Shown here one piece after another: positions 7,751 through 16,068 of a stretch of DNA of 64,000 nucleotides. Location of the stretch: NCBI GenBank assembly GCA_023435025.1, contig JAEYSE010000039.1:52518-116517 (forward strand). Direction: 5' to 3'. The notes under the pieces are model-generated. The model ran no database searches and had not been told where the DNA came from. It saw only the letters and a list, made by a program, of their open reading frames with translations. The position numbers were made by a program, and so were the translations under genes. Position 1 is the stretch's first letter, and every line of letters starts with the position of its first letter. Source of the DNA: Bacillota bacterium (lineage in GTDB: Bacteria > Bacillota > Clostridia > Christensenellales > CAG-138).

Positions 7751-9805
7751 TTAGACTTTTCTTCGTTTCATCGCAGCCACAGCCCCGCAAAGTGCTGCTA
7801 GAGCAAGCACCGCAAAGCCTGCCGATGTTCTCTCGTCACCCGTCTTGGGTGGATTGGCTATTACTGTATCAGGGACCGTTATACCGGATTGAAATATCGC
7901 GAAGGACGAAAGGCTGGTTACAGTAAACATGGCTTCCCCATCCGTCACCGTGGTGGTGTAGGTTTTCAAGACGCCATTTGCACAATGTAAGATCGTCACC
8001 GTTTCCCCGTTGTAGCCGATTGGCAGGGGGATGGTGATGGTGAGCGAGCCAGTGAAGCCACGGGAAAGGGAAATGTCCTGTCCAACCAGCAGCACAAGGC
8101 CGCCGCCGTCCATGCGCGTGCGGATGGCTTCACAGGCGGGGTCATCCCCTAGCGTCATATCCCGTACCGCAAGGGTCGCACGCCTGTGGATTCTCCCGGA
8201 TACACGAATTCCTGTTGCACTATCGTGAAGCGTACGGAGAATGTACGCCGGGTCCGGATCGCCGGTGTCGTAAGACGTGACCGTCAGCGTAAAGTCCAGC
8301 TTGGCGTCGGGGCTTGTGCCGTTGCCGGCGGTAAGTGTAACCACATAGCTTCCTCCCGCGAGACCGTCTGGAATATTGAGCTTTTGGTTCACAGTATCCC
8401 ATATAAACCGTGAGTCGGATGGCCTTACCATTATGGGGGTTGTGCCCGTTAGCGTGTATACGTCGGTTGAAGCCGCAGCGTAGCCCTCAGCCAGCGTCAT
8501 GCTTGTGGGGCCTGTGATCGTGGGGGCTGACGGTTCCTGTACATTCAGTGTAAAGTACATGGGCTGACTAGCCTCGTTGGAGTTCTTCTCGTTATCCTTC
8601 TGTGCCCAGACATATAGGGTGTAACTGCCGCCCTGCGTAAGTTTTGCACTGGCAACGCTCACATTGGTTGCATTACCTGCACAGTAACCTACAATTCCGC
8701 CGCCAGATCTATCCACAATTTTATATGCCAGCTTTTCCGCACCGCCGCTAATCGTACCGGTTAGTGCAAGGGTGCCCATAGGGGCTATCGTCAGAGTTTC
8801 ACCGCTGCCGGTCAATGGTGCGCCCCCCGGCGCATTCAGACTGTCTAGTTTTATGCTATCGTTCAAGATCGTCAATTTATAGTTTTTGGCGCCGTCGCCT
8901 GCGGCGGTGTAATTGGGATCAGCGGCTATCGTTCCCATACCGTCGCCACCTGAAGATACGATTTCAGACGCGAATATAACAGATGACGGATTTAATTTGA
9001 AAACTGGGCGAACACCAAAAGCAGAGACCACGTTGCTTCCATCGATATTACCAGAGAAGTCAACGATGAGTGCAGAATTCGCTCCATACATATCAGCCCT
9101 GGAGTCAGCTGAGCGCAGCCGCCAGGATACGCCAGTGCCGTTCTTCAGTGTGGCGGTGTTATCCGACATTCCCCCCCCGCTTATGTCGTTACCGGCCGTC
9201 CAATGGACCTTCCCGTCATAATGACGCCCCCAAGGCAGATATACCTTATCGTTTGTTGTAAGGGGGAATGGATCAATCTGATAAGAGAGCGCTCCTGTAA
9301 GTTCCGCTCCAGTATTAAAATCATACATCCCCGTTACAACCTGCGTAGTGGCCATCGCGGCCTGTTCCCCCACCGTAAAGCTGTTCATAAATTCACCAGT
9401 AAGGAAGTTGTGTATGATGGATCGGTTGTATGCGTTAGCGCCAGAATACCCTGTGCTAAAATAGAATTGTCTGGTGTCCAGTACATACTTACTAAGCAAC
9501 GCTACATTACCGTCTGCTCCTTCCTCTCCCATCGCGTTCCACAGAATGGGGGCAGCACGGCCTTCTCTGCCCGTCACCAAGTCACCCTTATTGTCGTTGT
9601 TATTTTGAACGCTTGTGGCGTGGTCGTATGTGCCGTAGTAAATACCATTGCCCGTAAGCGCATCAAAGTCTATACCGTCGTTAGTAGCACCCGGTGTACC
9701 TGCCGCATACGCCGATGTGACCTGCAGCGCACCTCCCAGCCCTGTAGTTGCCAGTACTGCCGCCAATAACAGGGACAGAATTTTTTTGCAAGCTCTCTCT
9801 ATCAT
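7751..9805 (-). CDS. Surface protein with DUF6273-like domain and PPKTGD anchor
   Basis: 684 residues. Signal peptide at about 1-34 (ending AYAA). The N-terminal half carries a DUF6273-like pattern: ILWNAMG, ALLSKYVLDTRQF, WRLRSADS and a final FGVRPVFKLNP, which in other proteins forms a C-type-lectin-like fold. An Ig-like region follows at about residues 400-510, then the C-terminal module shared with the 4700-7168 protein (TGIRVSGRI... FAIFQSG), then PPKTGD, a hydrophobic helix and KRRK. The ATG at 9803-9805 has GGGGAGGAAA upstream. The domain name is from memory of the family; binding target unknown. Its presence between two receiver-type sequences indicates a regulated surface module. Confidence 0.75.
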   Translation of the reverse strand: MIERACKKILSLLLAAVLATTGLGGALQVTSAYAAGTPGATNDGIDFDALTGNGIYYGTYDHATSVQNNNDNKGDLVTGREGRAAPILWNAMGEEGADGNVALLSKYVLDTRQFYFSTGYSGANAYNRSIIHNFLTGEFMNSFTVGEQAAMATTQVVTGMYDFNTGAELTGALSYQIDPFPLTTNDKVYLPWGRHYDGKVHWTAGNDISGGGMSDNTATLKNGTGVSWRLRSADSRADMYGANSALIVDFSGNIDGSNVVSAFGVRPVFKLNPSSVIFASEIVSSGGDGMGTIAADPNYTAAGDGAKNYKLTILNDSIKLDSLNAPGGAPLTGSGETLTIAPMGTLALTGTISGGAEKLAYKIVDRSGGGIVGYCAGNATNVSVASAKLTQGGSYTLYVWAQKDNEKNSNEASQPMYFTLNVQEPSAPTITGPTSMTLAEGYAAASTDVYTLTGTTPIMVRPSDSRFIWDTVNQKLNIPDGLAGGSYVVTLTAGNGTSPDAKLDFTLTVTSYDTGDPDPAYILRTLHDSATGIRVSGRIHRRATLAVRDMTLGDDPACEAIRTRMDGGGLVLLVGQDISLSRGFTGSLTITIPLPIGYNGETVTILHCANGVLKTYTTTVTDGEAMFTVTSLSSFAIFQSGITVPDTVIANPPKTGDERTSAGFAVLALAALCGAVAAMKRRKV

Positions 9806-9989
9806 TGATTGGTTTCCTCCCCGCTCGATTTTCAGAATGGTTACGATATTACTCTGATCCTTAGTTTTAAGACGCCGGCATCCATGGCTGTGATTATTCT
9901 TCGTAGTCAGTACAACTGCTTCCGTCCACGAGCTTATCCAAGATGTATTTATTTCGTAAACTGCTATCTTGCGGTAGCTGGCGAGGGCA

Positions 9990-10265
9990 GATTTCTCCTT
10001 GTAGAAATTTTAATTCCTACGCTCTCAGCCGGGGCCGTAACGAATTGAGCTTAAAGCCCACATATGCGCAAGCATTTTTTCCGCAAGCTCCGAACCGTTA
10101 AATGCGGCATAGAAAGATCAAAAAGGGCCGCGCCCGGTTTCAAATCGGCCAATTCTTCCAGCGCTTTCAACGGGCTTGTAATTTCGCCCACAATTCCATG
10201 CCTTCCTGTTTTTTAAGTAGATCGTACAGGCTGTCAAGGCGAGGTTTCTCATCATCTACCTTCAT
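9990..10265 (-). pseudogene. Decayed response-regulator receiver domain
   Basis: The minus strand opens with ATG at 10263-10265 and MKVDDEKPRLDSLYDLLKKQEGMEL, closely matching the receiver at 7220-7567. After that the match continues only by changing frame at least three times: IVGEITSPLKALEELADL, then ALFDLSMP, then NGSELAEKM, then NSFVTAPAESVG. A small deletion also removes two residues before the first Asp pair. It is followed (downstream) by the DUF6273-like gene, just as the intact receiver is followed by the DUF11 protein. No product is expected. Confidence 0.75.
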
Positions 10266-10307
10266 GATGCGAAAAAAAACAGCCTGCTTTGCCACTTTGC
10301 AACCATC

Positions 10308-10414
10308 CTAGCACAGGATAATCACAAAATCTCACAAGGATCATCCGTGTTTTTCGCCTTGCAGGCATAAAAAAACCGCCTTGGAAAGGCGTATTCCATT
10401 CCCAAAGCGGCTTT
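10308..10414 (-). repeat. Duplicated leader/terminator segment, copy B
   Basis: Homologous to 7601-7697; the 17-base identical block lies at 10321-10337. It sits between the stop of the receiver-BTAD regulator and the decayed receiver. Confidence 0.7.
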
Positions 10415-10415
10415 T
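10369..10415 (-). terminator. Rho-independent terminator after the receiver-BTAD regulator
   Basis: Minus-strand stem CCGCTTTGG / CCAAGGCGG followed by a run of seven T. It is about 12 bases past the stop at 10427. Confidence 0.8.
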
Positions 10416-10426
10416 CTCGTTGCATT

Positions 10427-11533
10427 TTAGCGTTTTAATCGCTCATAGTGTTCGCGGTAATGGGCTGCAGGCTTCAGGTGCAGTTCCGTTTTCAGAATGC
10501 GGACATATTGCTCATATCGCATCAGATAAATTGCGCGGTCGCCGGATTGCATGGCCAGATCAAGCAAAAGGGTATGCCCCTCCCCACACAGCGCGTTGCG
10601 CCGCACCAATTCCGTAAGAACGCGTTCCGCTTCCTCAAGGCGGCCCGCCGCAATCAAAACGTTGCCAAGTCCCAGCGCAATGCGCTCGTATTCCGTCTCC
10701 ACTTCATCGGTATTTTCGCAGATCCAGTCAAAACTTTCCTTCTCAAGATATGGCCTCCGGCAGAGGGCAAGCATACGTTCCGCTTCCGAAGCGTTCCATT
10801 CGGTAATAACGGCATTTTCCCGGACAAAGCGCATAAAGTCGGCAAAATCGCATACGCCCGGCACCATGATGAGCGCATTGTCCTCCGTCAGCCGGATAAA
10901 TTTGCGCTCCGGGTCGAGCGTATCCAAAAGGCTTTTGAGCCGGTAAACCGTCATATACAGGTTGTGGACGGTATTTTTGTCATCCTTTCCACCAAACAGC
11001 GCGCAAAGAAGGTCCTCCCTGGAAGCGGGGGAACCGTTCCGCCCGATCAGGTAAAGCAACAGTTCCCGAACCCTGCGGGTGCCCCATTTAATCTCTATAT
11101 CGCAGGCGATTTCAAATGTACCGAAACAGCGGAGGGTAAGCGCACATTTCGCATGTCCTTCCGGGTGCAGCAATACGTACAGCCTGCGTAAATGGGCGAT
11201 ACAATCATCCAGCTTTGCCTGCCGAACGGGCTTTAATAAAAAATCCAACGGGTGCGCCTTATAAGCGTCCAACGCATATTGGGCATGTGCCGTAACAAAT
11301 ATGATTATGACGCCTGGGCATCGCTGCTGGATAGAAAGCGCCAGCTCCAACCCGTCGAGCTTGGGCATGTCGATATCCAGAAACACCACGTCGGGCGGCC
11401 GCTGCGCGATGAGGCCAAGCGCATTTAGAGGGTCGGTATCCGTGCCCGCAATCTCCACATCGGAATACTGTTTGAGCAGCCAGGCCAGTTCCAGAAGGCA
11501 GGGCTGCTCATCGTCAACCAGCCACGCCTTCAT
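10427..11533 (-). CDS. Response regulator with receiver, winged-helix and BTAD (SARP-like) output
   Basis: 368 residues. Receiver at 1-120 with DDE at 7-9, Asp53 in FLDIDMP and Lys in LLKPV. A wHTH DNA-binding region at about 135-225 (LRCFGTFEI, RELLLYLIGRNG, TVHNLYMTVYRLKSLL) is typical of AfsR/SARP/OmpR-like activators. A bacterial transcriptional activation domain of TPR-like helices fills 235-368 (GRLEEAERVLTELVRR...). It overlaps the end of the kinase gene by 20 bases, so the two form a translationally coupled two-component pair. Likely targets are the neighbouring surface protein genes, by position only. Confidence 0.85.
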   Translation of the reverse strand: MKAWLVDDEQPCLLELAWLLKQYSDVEIAGTDTDPLNALGLIAQRPPDVVFLDIDMPKLDGLELALSIQQRCPGVIIIFVTAHAQYALDAYKAHPLDFLLKPVRQAKLDDCIAHLRRLYVLLHPEGHAKCALTLRCFGTFEIACDIEIKWGTRRVRELLLYLIGRNGSPASREDLLCALFGGKDDKNTVHNLYMTVYRLKSLLDTLDPERKFIRLTEDNALIMVPGVCDFADFMRFVRENAVITEWNASEAERMLALCRRPYLEKESFDWICENTDEVETEYERIALGLGNVLIAAGRLEEAERVLTELVRRNALCGEGHTLLLDLAMQSGDRAIYLMRYEQYVRILKTELHLKPAAHYREHYERLKR

Positions 11534-13355
11534 ACTTTACCTGAACCTCCTTACAGGGAATTTCAAAATACACCTCGCAGCCGCCGCCCTCCGGTACAGT
11601 AAAGACCAGGGATGTGCGGTAAAGCCGCGAAAGACGGCGGTTAATATTTTCAATGCCTACGCCCCTGCGGGTTGAGGATGACTTTTCCGAAAAGCCGACG
11701 CCATCGTCCTTAACGCCGATCCGCACCCTTCCGCTTTTCAACCGCCGGGAATAGACAGTGATCGTACCGCCCTCCTCCTTTTCACGCAACCCATGGACAA
11801 AAGCGTTTTCCACCAGTGGCTGAATCAAAAAAGAAGGAAGCAAAAAATCCCCGGCTTCCATTCGGTATTCCACGCGAAATTTTTCCCCGAACCGTGCCTG
11901 CTCCAACGCAGTATAAGCACGCACCAGTTCCAGCTCCTGCGCAAGTGGAACCAGTTCGTCCCGCTCATAATCATAAAAACCCCTCAGATAGCTGCTGAAA
12001 TCCACCAGCAGTTCTCTAGCCCGGTCAGGTTCCCTGCGGGAGATGGAAATGATGGAGGTCAGTGAATTGTGGATGAAGTGAGGACGGATCTGACCTTTCA
12101 GATGGGCGATTTCCAGCTCGTGCGCGCGGCGGTAACGCATGGCGACCACGGCCATCTGTGCGACCACGAATATCATATATTGAAAAGCCGAGGTGTCCAG
12201 CAAATAATAGCCCGTTGAATTGTCCGGCAAAAAGATCCCGTAGAAAATGAGAGACGATGTGAGCGCCATAGCGAACAGCAGCAGCGGCGCGCCCTGGCGG
12301 CCCTGCCACGCCGCCCGAACCAGATGAACCGTTACAAGGACCATTGCCAGCAGCAGGATGTAGTTCATCGTTCGGTGAACAAATGTTGTGATATCGGGCG
12401 GGAAGAGAAGGATAAACAGCGTCGTCGCTGTAGTATAGGCAAACAAGATACCAACCTGCCACCTTGGGACCAATCGCCCGTAGGCAAGATAGAGGAAATA
12501 CAGCAGCAGAAACTCTGCCCAGGGCGTGCATAAAAGATAGACGCGGAGCAGCCATACCGCCGATATATTGGGAAACATGGTAAACAGTACGTCTCCAATG
12601 ATGGACAGACGGAGCAGGATAGCGGCGGCAAGTATGGACAAAACCAAAGCTTCTTTTTCTCTGCGCTGCGCAAGAAAGAAGAGGAGGAAGAACAGGCAGG
12701 AAATCGTCTGCACTGTCATGGCATAGGTAACCACGTTGGAAAGCTGCCGATCAAAGGCTAAAACCTGCGCATAGGTCCCAAGCATGACAGGCTCCAGCAT
12801 GCCGCCGGTTCCGTATAAGCTGTTGCTTACCTGCATCACCAAATCAAAGCTGTTTGCCGTAGGGGTAAAGAAGGCAAGCTGAGGCCGATAAGCTGAGGCC
12901 GGAGCGGACGAGTCGTCGCCAAAACTTCCATTTTGCGCGATGAGAGTGCCGTCAATGTACAGCCGATAGACGTTTCTCATATCCTTGATACGCACGCCAT
13001 ACATCTGGCCAGACTTAGCGCCCGTTACGCGGAGGCGATAGGTTGCCTTTCCTTTCTCGGGCAGTTTCATATCGTCTACTTTATATTGGCTCCATTTGCC
13101 GGGTGCATTGACGAGAATGGGTGTCCGGCCGCCCTCCTTGATCTGCGCATCGCTCAGCAGACTGTCCCAATAAAACTCCCACTGACCTCTTACAGCAAAC
13201 GCCTGCGTCTTGTTCCAGCCCTCCAGATGAAGCATGCCGTTTTGAGCCTGGGGCATCCGGCTGCCCGCAAGCCGCGCGGGGATGAAAAGCCCCGCAATAA
13301 CAAGCAGGGCAATCAGCACGGGCAGGGCCGTTCTTAAAAATCTTTTTAAAACCAT
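11514..13355 (-). CDS. 7TMR-DISM sensor histidine kinase, LytS-type catalytic core
   Basis: About 613 residues. One membrane segment near 8-28, then an extracytoplasmic DISM beta-sandwich (about 45-185; GQWEFYWDSLL, YRLRVTGAKSGQMYGVRI), which in this family is a carbohydrate-binding-like sensor. Seven transmembrane helices span about 195-400. The kinase core has QIRPHFIHNSLTSI (phospho-His motif of the His_kinase/LytS class) and ATPase motifs LVENAFVHG and VKDDGVGF. The ATG at 13353-13355 is chosen because GGGGGAAA lies upstream; an ATG 45 bases earlier has none. It partners with the overlapping receiver-BTAD gene. Confidence 0.88.
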   Translation of the reverse strand: MVLKRFLRTALPVLIALLVIAGLFIPARLAGSRMPQAQNGMLHLEGWNKTQAFAVRGQWEFYWDSLLSDAQIKEGGRTPILVNAPGKWSQYKVDDMKLPEKGKATYRLRVTGAKSGQMYGVRIKDMRNVYRLYIDGTLIAQNGSFGDDSSAPASAYRPQLAFFTPTANSFDLVMQVSNSLYGTGGMLEPVMLGTYAQVLAFDRQLSNVVTYAMTVQTISCLFFLLFFLAQRREKEALVLSILAAAILLRLSIIGDVLFTMFPNISAVWLLRVYLLCTPWAEFLLLYFLYLAYGRLVPRWQVGILFAYTTATTLFILLFPPDITTFVHRTMNYILLLAMVLVTVHLVRAAWQGRQGAPLLLFAMALTSSLIFYGIFLPDNSTGYYLLDTSAFQYMIFVVAQMAVVAMRYRRAHELEIAHLKGQIRPHFIHNSLTSIISISRREPDRARELLVDFSSYLRGFYDYERDELVPLAQELELVRAYTALEQARFGEKFRVEYRMEAGDFLLPSFLIQPLVENAFVHGLREKEEGGTITVYSRRLKSGRVRIGVKDDGVGFSEKSSSTRRGVGIENINRRLSRLYRTSLVFTVPEGGGCEVYFEIPCKEVQVKYEGVAG

Positions 13356-13480
13356 GCCAAATTTCCCCCTACATGTATCCGAAAGCAAATGTGTTGTCAT
13401 CCAGATGGAAGTTTAAACCAACATCAGTATATATGGTTCAAACAGTTGATGCAACCGACGTGTCAAATCTGACGCAACGC

Positions 13481-13502
13481 AAAAAAGCCCGGTTGGGCTT
13501 CT
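13481..13502 (-). terminator. Rho-independent terminator of the cell-wall hydrolase gene
   Basis: Minus-strand AAGCCC-AACC-GGGCTT followed by T6, ten bases past the stop at 13513. Confidence 0.85.
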
Positions 13503-13512
13503 TGTGCGACGA

Positions 13513-14733
13513 TTAACGATATTTCTTCAAGTACTTTTCCAAACCGTATGCTTTGATCAGCGCCTCAATGGTTCCCGGGCCAGCAACGCCGTCCGCCTCC
13601 ATTTTATAATCGTTCTGGAACTCAACGAGGGCCTCTTTGGTCGTGATGCCGAAGTATCCGTCGGCTTTTACGTCGTACCCAAGCTGGTTGAGCATAAACT
13701 GCACGCGGGATACCCTTTTTTCAGGCTTGCAGCCGTATTGCGGCCATTTGAACGTACGCTCGAACAGCGCGGGCGGGATTTCCCCGTTGCGGTTGCGCCC
13801 GCTATAGCTTTCCCGGTAGAAACAGTGCCCCTCAATCTTTTTATAAAAGCTGTGCCCGCCCCAGTCTTCCCCTTCCGGCCGTTCGGAGTTGAAGAAGTAG
13901 ACATCCTGCGGGATGACCCAGACCTGATCCTGCAGCACCCGCCTCGCAGCCGATTTGCACGACGAATTCGGCCGAATGGAGGATGAGTACCCGGTAAATT
14001 GACCCGGCGCTTTGATGACTTCCTCTATGGTCTCTCCGGGATATCCCCGGGAAAGCACGCGGTTCATTACAACGTTGCCGACAGCGATTTTCCCTTTTGT
14101 CGATTCGCCGCGCGCTTCCCCGTATATGAGCTGCGCCAGCAGGTAAAGATCGTTTTCGGTGTATTCATAGTAGTTGGAAGAATACCCCATATCGTTATAG
14201 TATGTGTCCGCTTCGACCATATAAAAGTCCACCAATTCGTCCCAATCGACCGGCGGAGGGGTAGGTTCGGGCGTGAGCGTGGGCGTGGGCGCGGGCGTTA
14301 GTTCCGGCGTAGGGTTGGGGGTAGGCTCCGGGGTGGGCGACCCCAATTCCAGCACAGCCGGCTCCTCCGTAGTGCCGGGGCTGAGCGCAACTGCTGGCGT
14401 GGGAGACGGACTAAGTGCATCCGCTGGCAAAAGGGGCGATCCGCTGTCCACATCGGGCTTCCCCTGAAAAACCGGCTGACTCCCCTTCCATGCTACGATC
14501 CTGTTCTGAGCAATAACGCTTGATACCGTCTGCTGGCCGCCTCCGACAACATCAGCAGTTTCGGGCGCTTTTCGAAATACCCCGGTAAGAGAAAGCGTAA
14601 TGGCAACCAGTACGCAGCCAGCGCCCGCCCATAATGCGATGCGCCGCGCCTTTCTGCGCCGCCTTGTTTTCCCCAGAAGCTTTGCGGATGTTCCCATGGG
14701 CTTCATGAATATATTGAACCGTTTCTTTTCCAT
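13513..14733 (-). CDS. SleB/CwlJ-family cell-wall hydrolase with peptidoglycan-binding domain
   Basis: 406 residues. A basic N-terminus and one membrane segment (about 35-52), then a long Pro/Thr/Glu linker (about 110-165) rich in PTPEPTP units. The Hydrolase_2 catalytic domain is at about 195-315: LLAQLIYGEARGES carries the catalytic Glu of SleB-type lytic transglycosylases. A PG_binding_1 domain closes the protein (VQFMLNQLGYDVKADGYFG...EFQ). SleB and CwlJ degrade spore cortex at germination, but similar enzymes act in vegetative wall turnover. The ATG at 14731-14733 has AAGGAGA upstream. It stands alone with its own terminator. Confidence 0.85.
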   Translation of the reverse strand: MEKKRFNIFMKPMGTSAKLLGKTRRRRKARRIALWAGAGCVLVAITLSLTGVFRKAPETADVVGGGQQTVSSVIAQNRIVAWKGSQPVFQGKPDVDSGSPLLPADALSPSPTPAVALSPGTTEEPAVLELGSPTPEPTPNPTPELTPAPTPTLTPEPTPPPVDWDELVDFYMVEADTYYNDMGYSSNYYEYTENDLYLLAQLIYGEARGESTKGKIAVGNVVMNRVLSRGYPGETIEEVIKAPGQFTGYSSSIRPNSSCKSAARRVLQDQVWVIPQDVYFFNSERPEGEDWGGHSFYKKIEGHCFYRESYSGRNRNGEIPPALFERTFKWPQYGCKPEKRVSRVQFMLNQLGYDVKADGYFGITTKEALVEFQNDYKMEADGVAGPGTIEALIKAYGLEKYLKKYR

Positions 14734-14935
14734 GCAGTCTCCTTGCTGCCTATAATCCTTCACAAAAAGAGGGTGAAACATACATCATTTTCCGGATTAT
14801 ATGGCCTATCGCCTAGACTTTTTCGCATCCGGTTGTCCAATTATACCATGGGCAAGCAAGGAATGGTTTGAATTTTATTTGAACTGGCCCGGAAAGTATT
14901 CCCACGGGGCAATTGCGGCCGGAAAAGCCGATGCT

Positions 14936-14964
14936 GTATTCAATTTCTCAATCAATACATAGCA
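14936..14964 (+). promoter_or_regulatory. Possible forespore (SigG/SigF-like) promoter of tlp
   Basis: GTATT, a 17-base spacer and CATAGCA, loosely matching the GNATR / CATNNTA pattern of forespore sigma factors, lie about 45 bases before tlp. Tlp genes are forespore-expressed in Bacillus. The match is imperfect. Confidence 0.3.
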
Positions 14965-15009
14965 CGGAGCATTGGGACGCAAAATAATTACCAGAAAAGG
15001 AGTGATCGT

Positions 15010-15294
15010 ATGAAAGACCAGAACCAGAATAATCAAAATACAAAAAATCAGAATACTAACGCCCAGAACCGCCCCAAGCCCGATGACCGGTCAGACAACG
15101 TCGCAAGAATACAGAAAAATATCGACATGACAATTCATAACATTGAAGCCGCGGAAGATATGATGGCAAAGACTCCCGACGATAAAATGAAAAAGACGCT
15201 TTCGGAGAAAAACGAGAGGCGCAGGGACGCCCTGGACGGCATGCGTAGCGAGATACGTGATGAAGCGAAAGCCCAGGAAAAACGGAACGAATAA
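15010..15294 (+). CDS. tlp: Small acid-soluble spore protein Tlp
   Basis: 94 residues, hydrophilic, without hydrophobic core segments. The stretch PKPDDRSDNVARIQ followed by NIEAAEDMM and KNERRRDALDGMRSEIRDEA matches the Tlp family, whose Bacillus member shares P-DDRSDNVEKLQ, ENIEAA and KN-RRE-SI-AFR-EI-DE. An Asn/Gln-rich N-terminal stretch of about 20 residues is longer than in some homologues. Tlp is found in the spore core; its exact function is not settled. The ATG has AAAGGAG upstream. A strong terminator follows. This is the best single sign that the organism sporulates. Confidence 0.9.
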   Translation: MKDQNQNNQNTKNQNTNAQNRPKPDDRSDNVARIQKNIDMTIHNIEAAEDMMAKTPDDKMKKTLSEKNERRRDALDGMRSEIRDEAKAQEKRNE

Positions 15295-15343
15295 CCGACC
15301 AAAAAATTTGACCAATCCAAAACTTCAACGTAAATAACGTACC

Positions 15344-15375
15344 AAAAGCCCCGTAACTCCGGGGCTTATTTTTTT
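15344..15375 (+). terminator. Terminator of tlp
   Basis: AAGCCCCG / CGGGGCTT stem followed by a T-rich run (ATTTTTTT), about 50 bases after the stop. Confidence 0.9.
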
Positions 15376-15442
15376 GGTTTGATTCAATGTGGTTGCCTAT
15401 TTTCCGCATGTTGGATGATCAAAACCATAAACCGGCAAATGG

Positions 15443-15496
15443 AAACAATATATGCTTTTTTTAATAATATAGTATATACCCGTCATAAGGAGGTGA
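15443..15496 (+). repeat. Duplicated leader, copy 1, before the Cys-Arg-Thr peptide
   Basis: 54 bases, identical to 15852-15905 at 50 positions. It runs from AAACAATATATGC through an AT-rich block (TATAGTATATACC) to the ribosome site TAAGGAGGTGA. It very likely holds a shared promoter. A match to a named sigma factor is not clear. Confidence 0.8.
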
Positions 15497-15501
15497 ATAG
15501 A

Positions 15502-15618
15502 ATGTCTATCTTTGGATTTGGACGTAGGCGTTGCTGTTGTTGCTGTTGCTGCCGCCGGCGCCGGCGCAGGCGCAGGCGCACCACCACCACCACTACCACC
15601 ACTACTACAACCACATAA
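15502..15618 (+). CDS. 38-residue homopolymeric Cys-Arg-Thr peptide
   Basis: The translation is MSIFGFGRRR followed by exactly 7 Cys, 9 Arg and 12 Thr, then TAA. Codons within each run are mixed (TGC/TGT; CGC/CGG/AGG; ACC/ACT/ACA), so the run is not a simple trinucleotide slip. A textbook ribosome site (TAAGGAGGTGA) sits six bases before the ATG, and a strong terminator lies 120 bases downstream. The same leader precedes a second small Arg/Cys-rich peptide gene, and both start with an FGFGR-type segment. I know of no family for it. Its spore-gene neighbour and Cys/Arg content make a coat or nucleic-acid/metal-binding role conceivable, but that is guesswork. Confidence 0.7.
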   Translation: MSIFGFGRRRCCCCCCCRRRRRRRRRTTTTTTTTTTTT

Positions 15619-15741
15619 TGCATGCGGCATGCGCCACGAAAACCGTGATAAAACCAATGCGCAAGAAAATAGGACGATAAATGGCAGGACAGCGCATTGT
15701 AAAATACACCGAACAAGCTTAATGGACAACAGTGCATCAGG

Positions 15742-15770
15742 GCGCCCCGGAATTTCGGGGCGCTTTTCTT
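15742..15770 (+). terminator. Terminator after the Cys-Arg-Thr peptide
   Basis: Perfect GCGCCCCG / CGGGGCGC stem with a six-base loop, followed by TTTTCTT. Confidence 0.9.
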
Positions 15771-15851
15771 AAAAGTATTCAGCAAAAATAGATTCATGTT
15801 GCTTTACCCGAATGGTTATAGCCCCTTTTACCTGCATGACAGCATAACAGA

Positions 15852-15905
15852 AAACAATATATGCGTTTTTTAATAGTATAGTATATACCTGTCGTAAGGA
15901 GGTGA
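15852..15905 (+). repeat. Duplicated leader, copy 2, before the second Arg/Cys peptide
   Basis: Copy of 15443-15496 with four substitutions. It includes the ribosome site TAAGGAGGTGA at the same distance from the start codon. Confidence 0.8.
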
Positions 15906-15910
15906 TTCGT

Positions 15911-16000
15911 GTGCCAAGAGTTTTCTTCGGATTTGGCTTTGGCCGCCCCCTCAGGCGCCACAGATGCAGACATTGCCGGCGCAGATTTTTCACCAGGTAA
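15911..16000 (+). CDS. 29-residue Arg/Cys/His-rich peptide
   Basis: GTG start at 15911, placed exactly as far from TAAGGAGGTGA as the ATG of the sister gene. The product starts MPRVFFGFGFGRPLRRH and ends with an Arg/Cys/His-rich tail containing CRHCRRR, about one-third Arg, with two Cys. It shares the FGFGR start and basic Cys-containing tail with the 15502-15618 peptide, which suggests duplication followed by divergence (or repeat expansion in the sister). A competing frame starting two bases earlier (GTG at 15909) gives 71 residues but matches nothing and runs into the next gene's terminator. No known family. Confidence 0.6.
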   Translation: MPRVFFGFGFGRPLRRHRCRHCRRRFFTR

Positions 16001-16032
16001 AACATACGATAGATCGTACCCAGTTTGGATTC

Positions 16033-16068
16033 AGAGGCCGGATAAAAAATTCGGCCTCTTTGATTTTT
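16033..16068 (+). terminator. Terminator after the second peptide; also closes the PstS-like gene
   Basis: GAGGCCG / CGGCCTC stem followed by TTTGATTTTT on the plus strand. It abuts the stop codon of the minus-strand PstS-like gene, so it may work both ways. Confidence 0.75.

Noticed and set aside
15512..15772. 86-codon Ala/Gly/Pro-rich frame over the Cys-Arg-Thr gene
   Set aside because: It is the shifted reading of the same triplet tracts, starts at TTG without a ribosome site and runs through the terminator.
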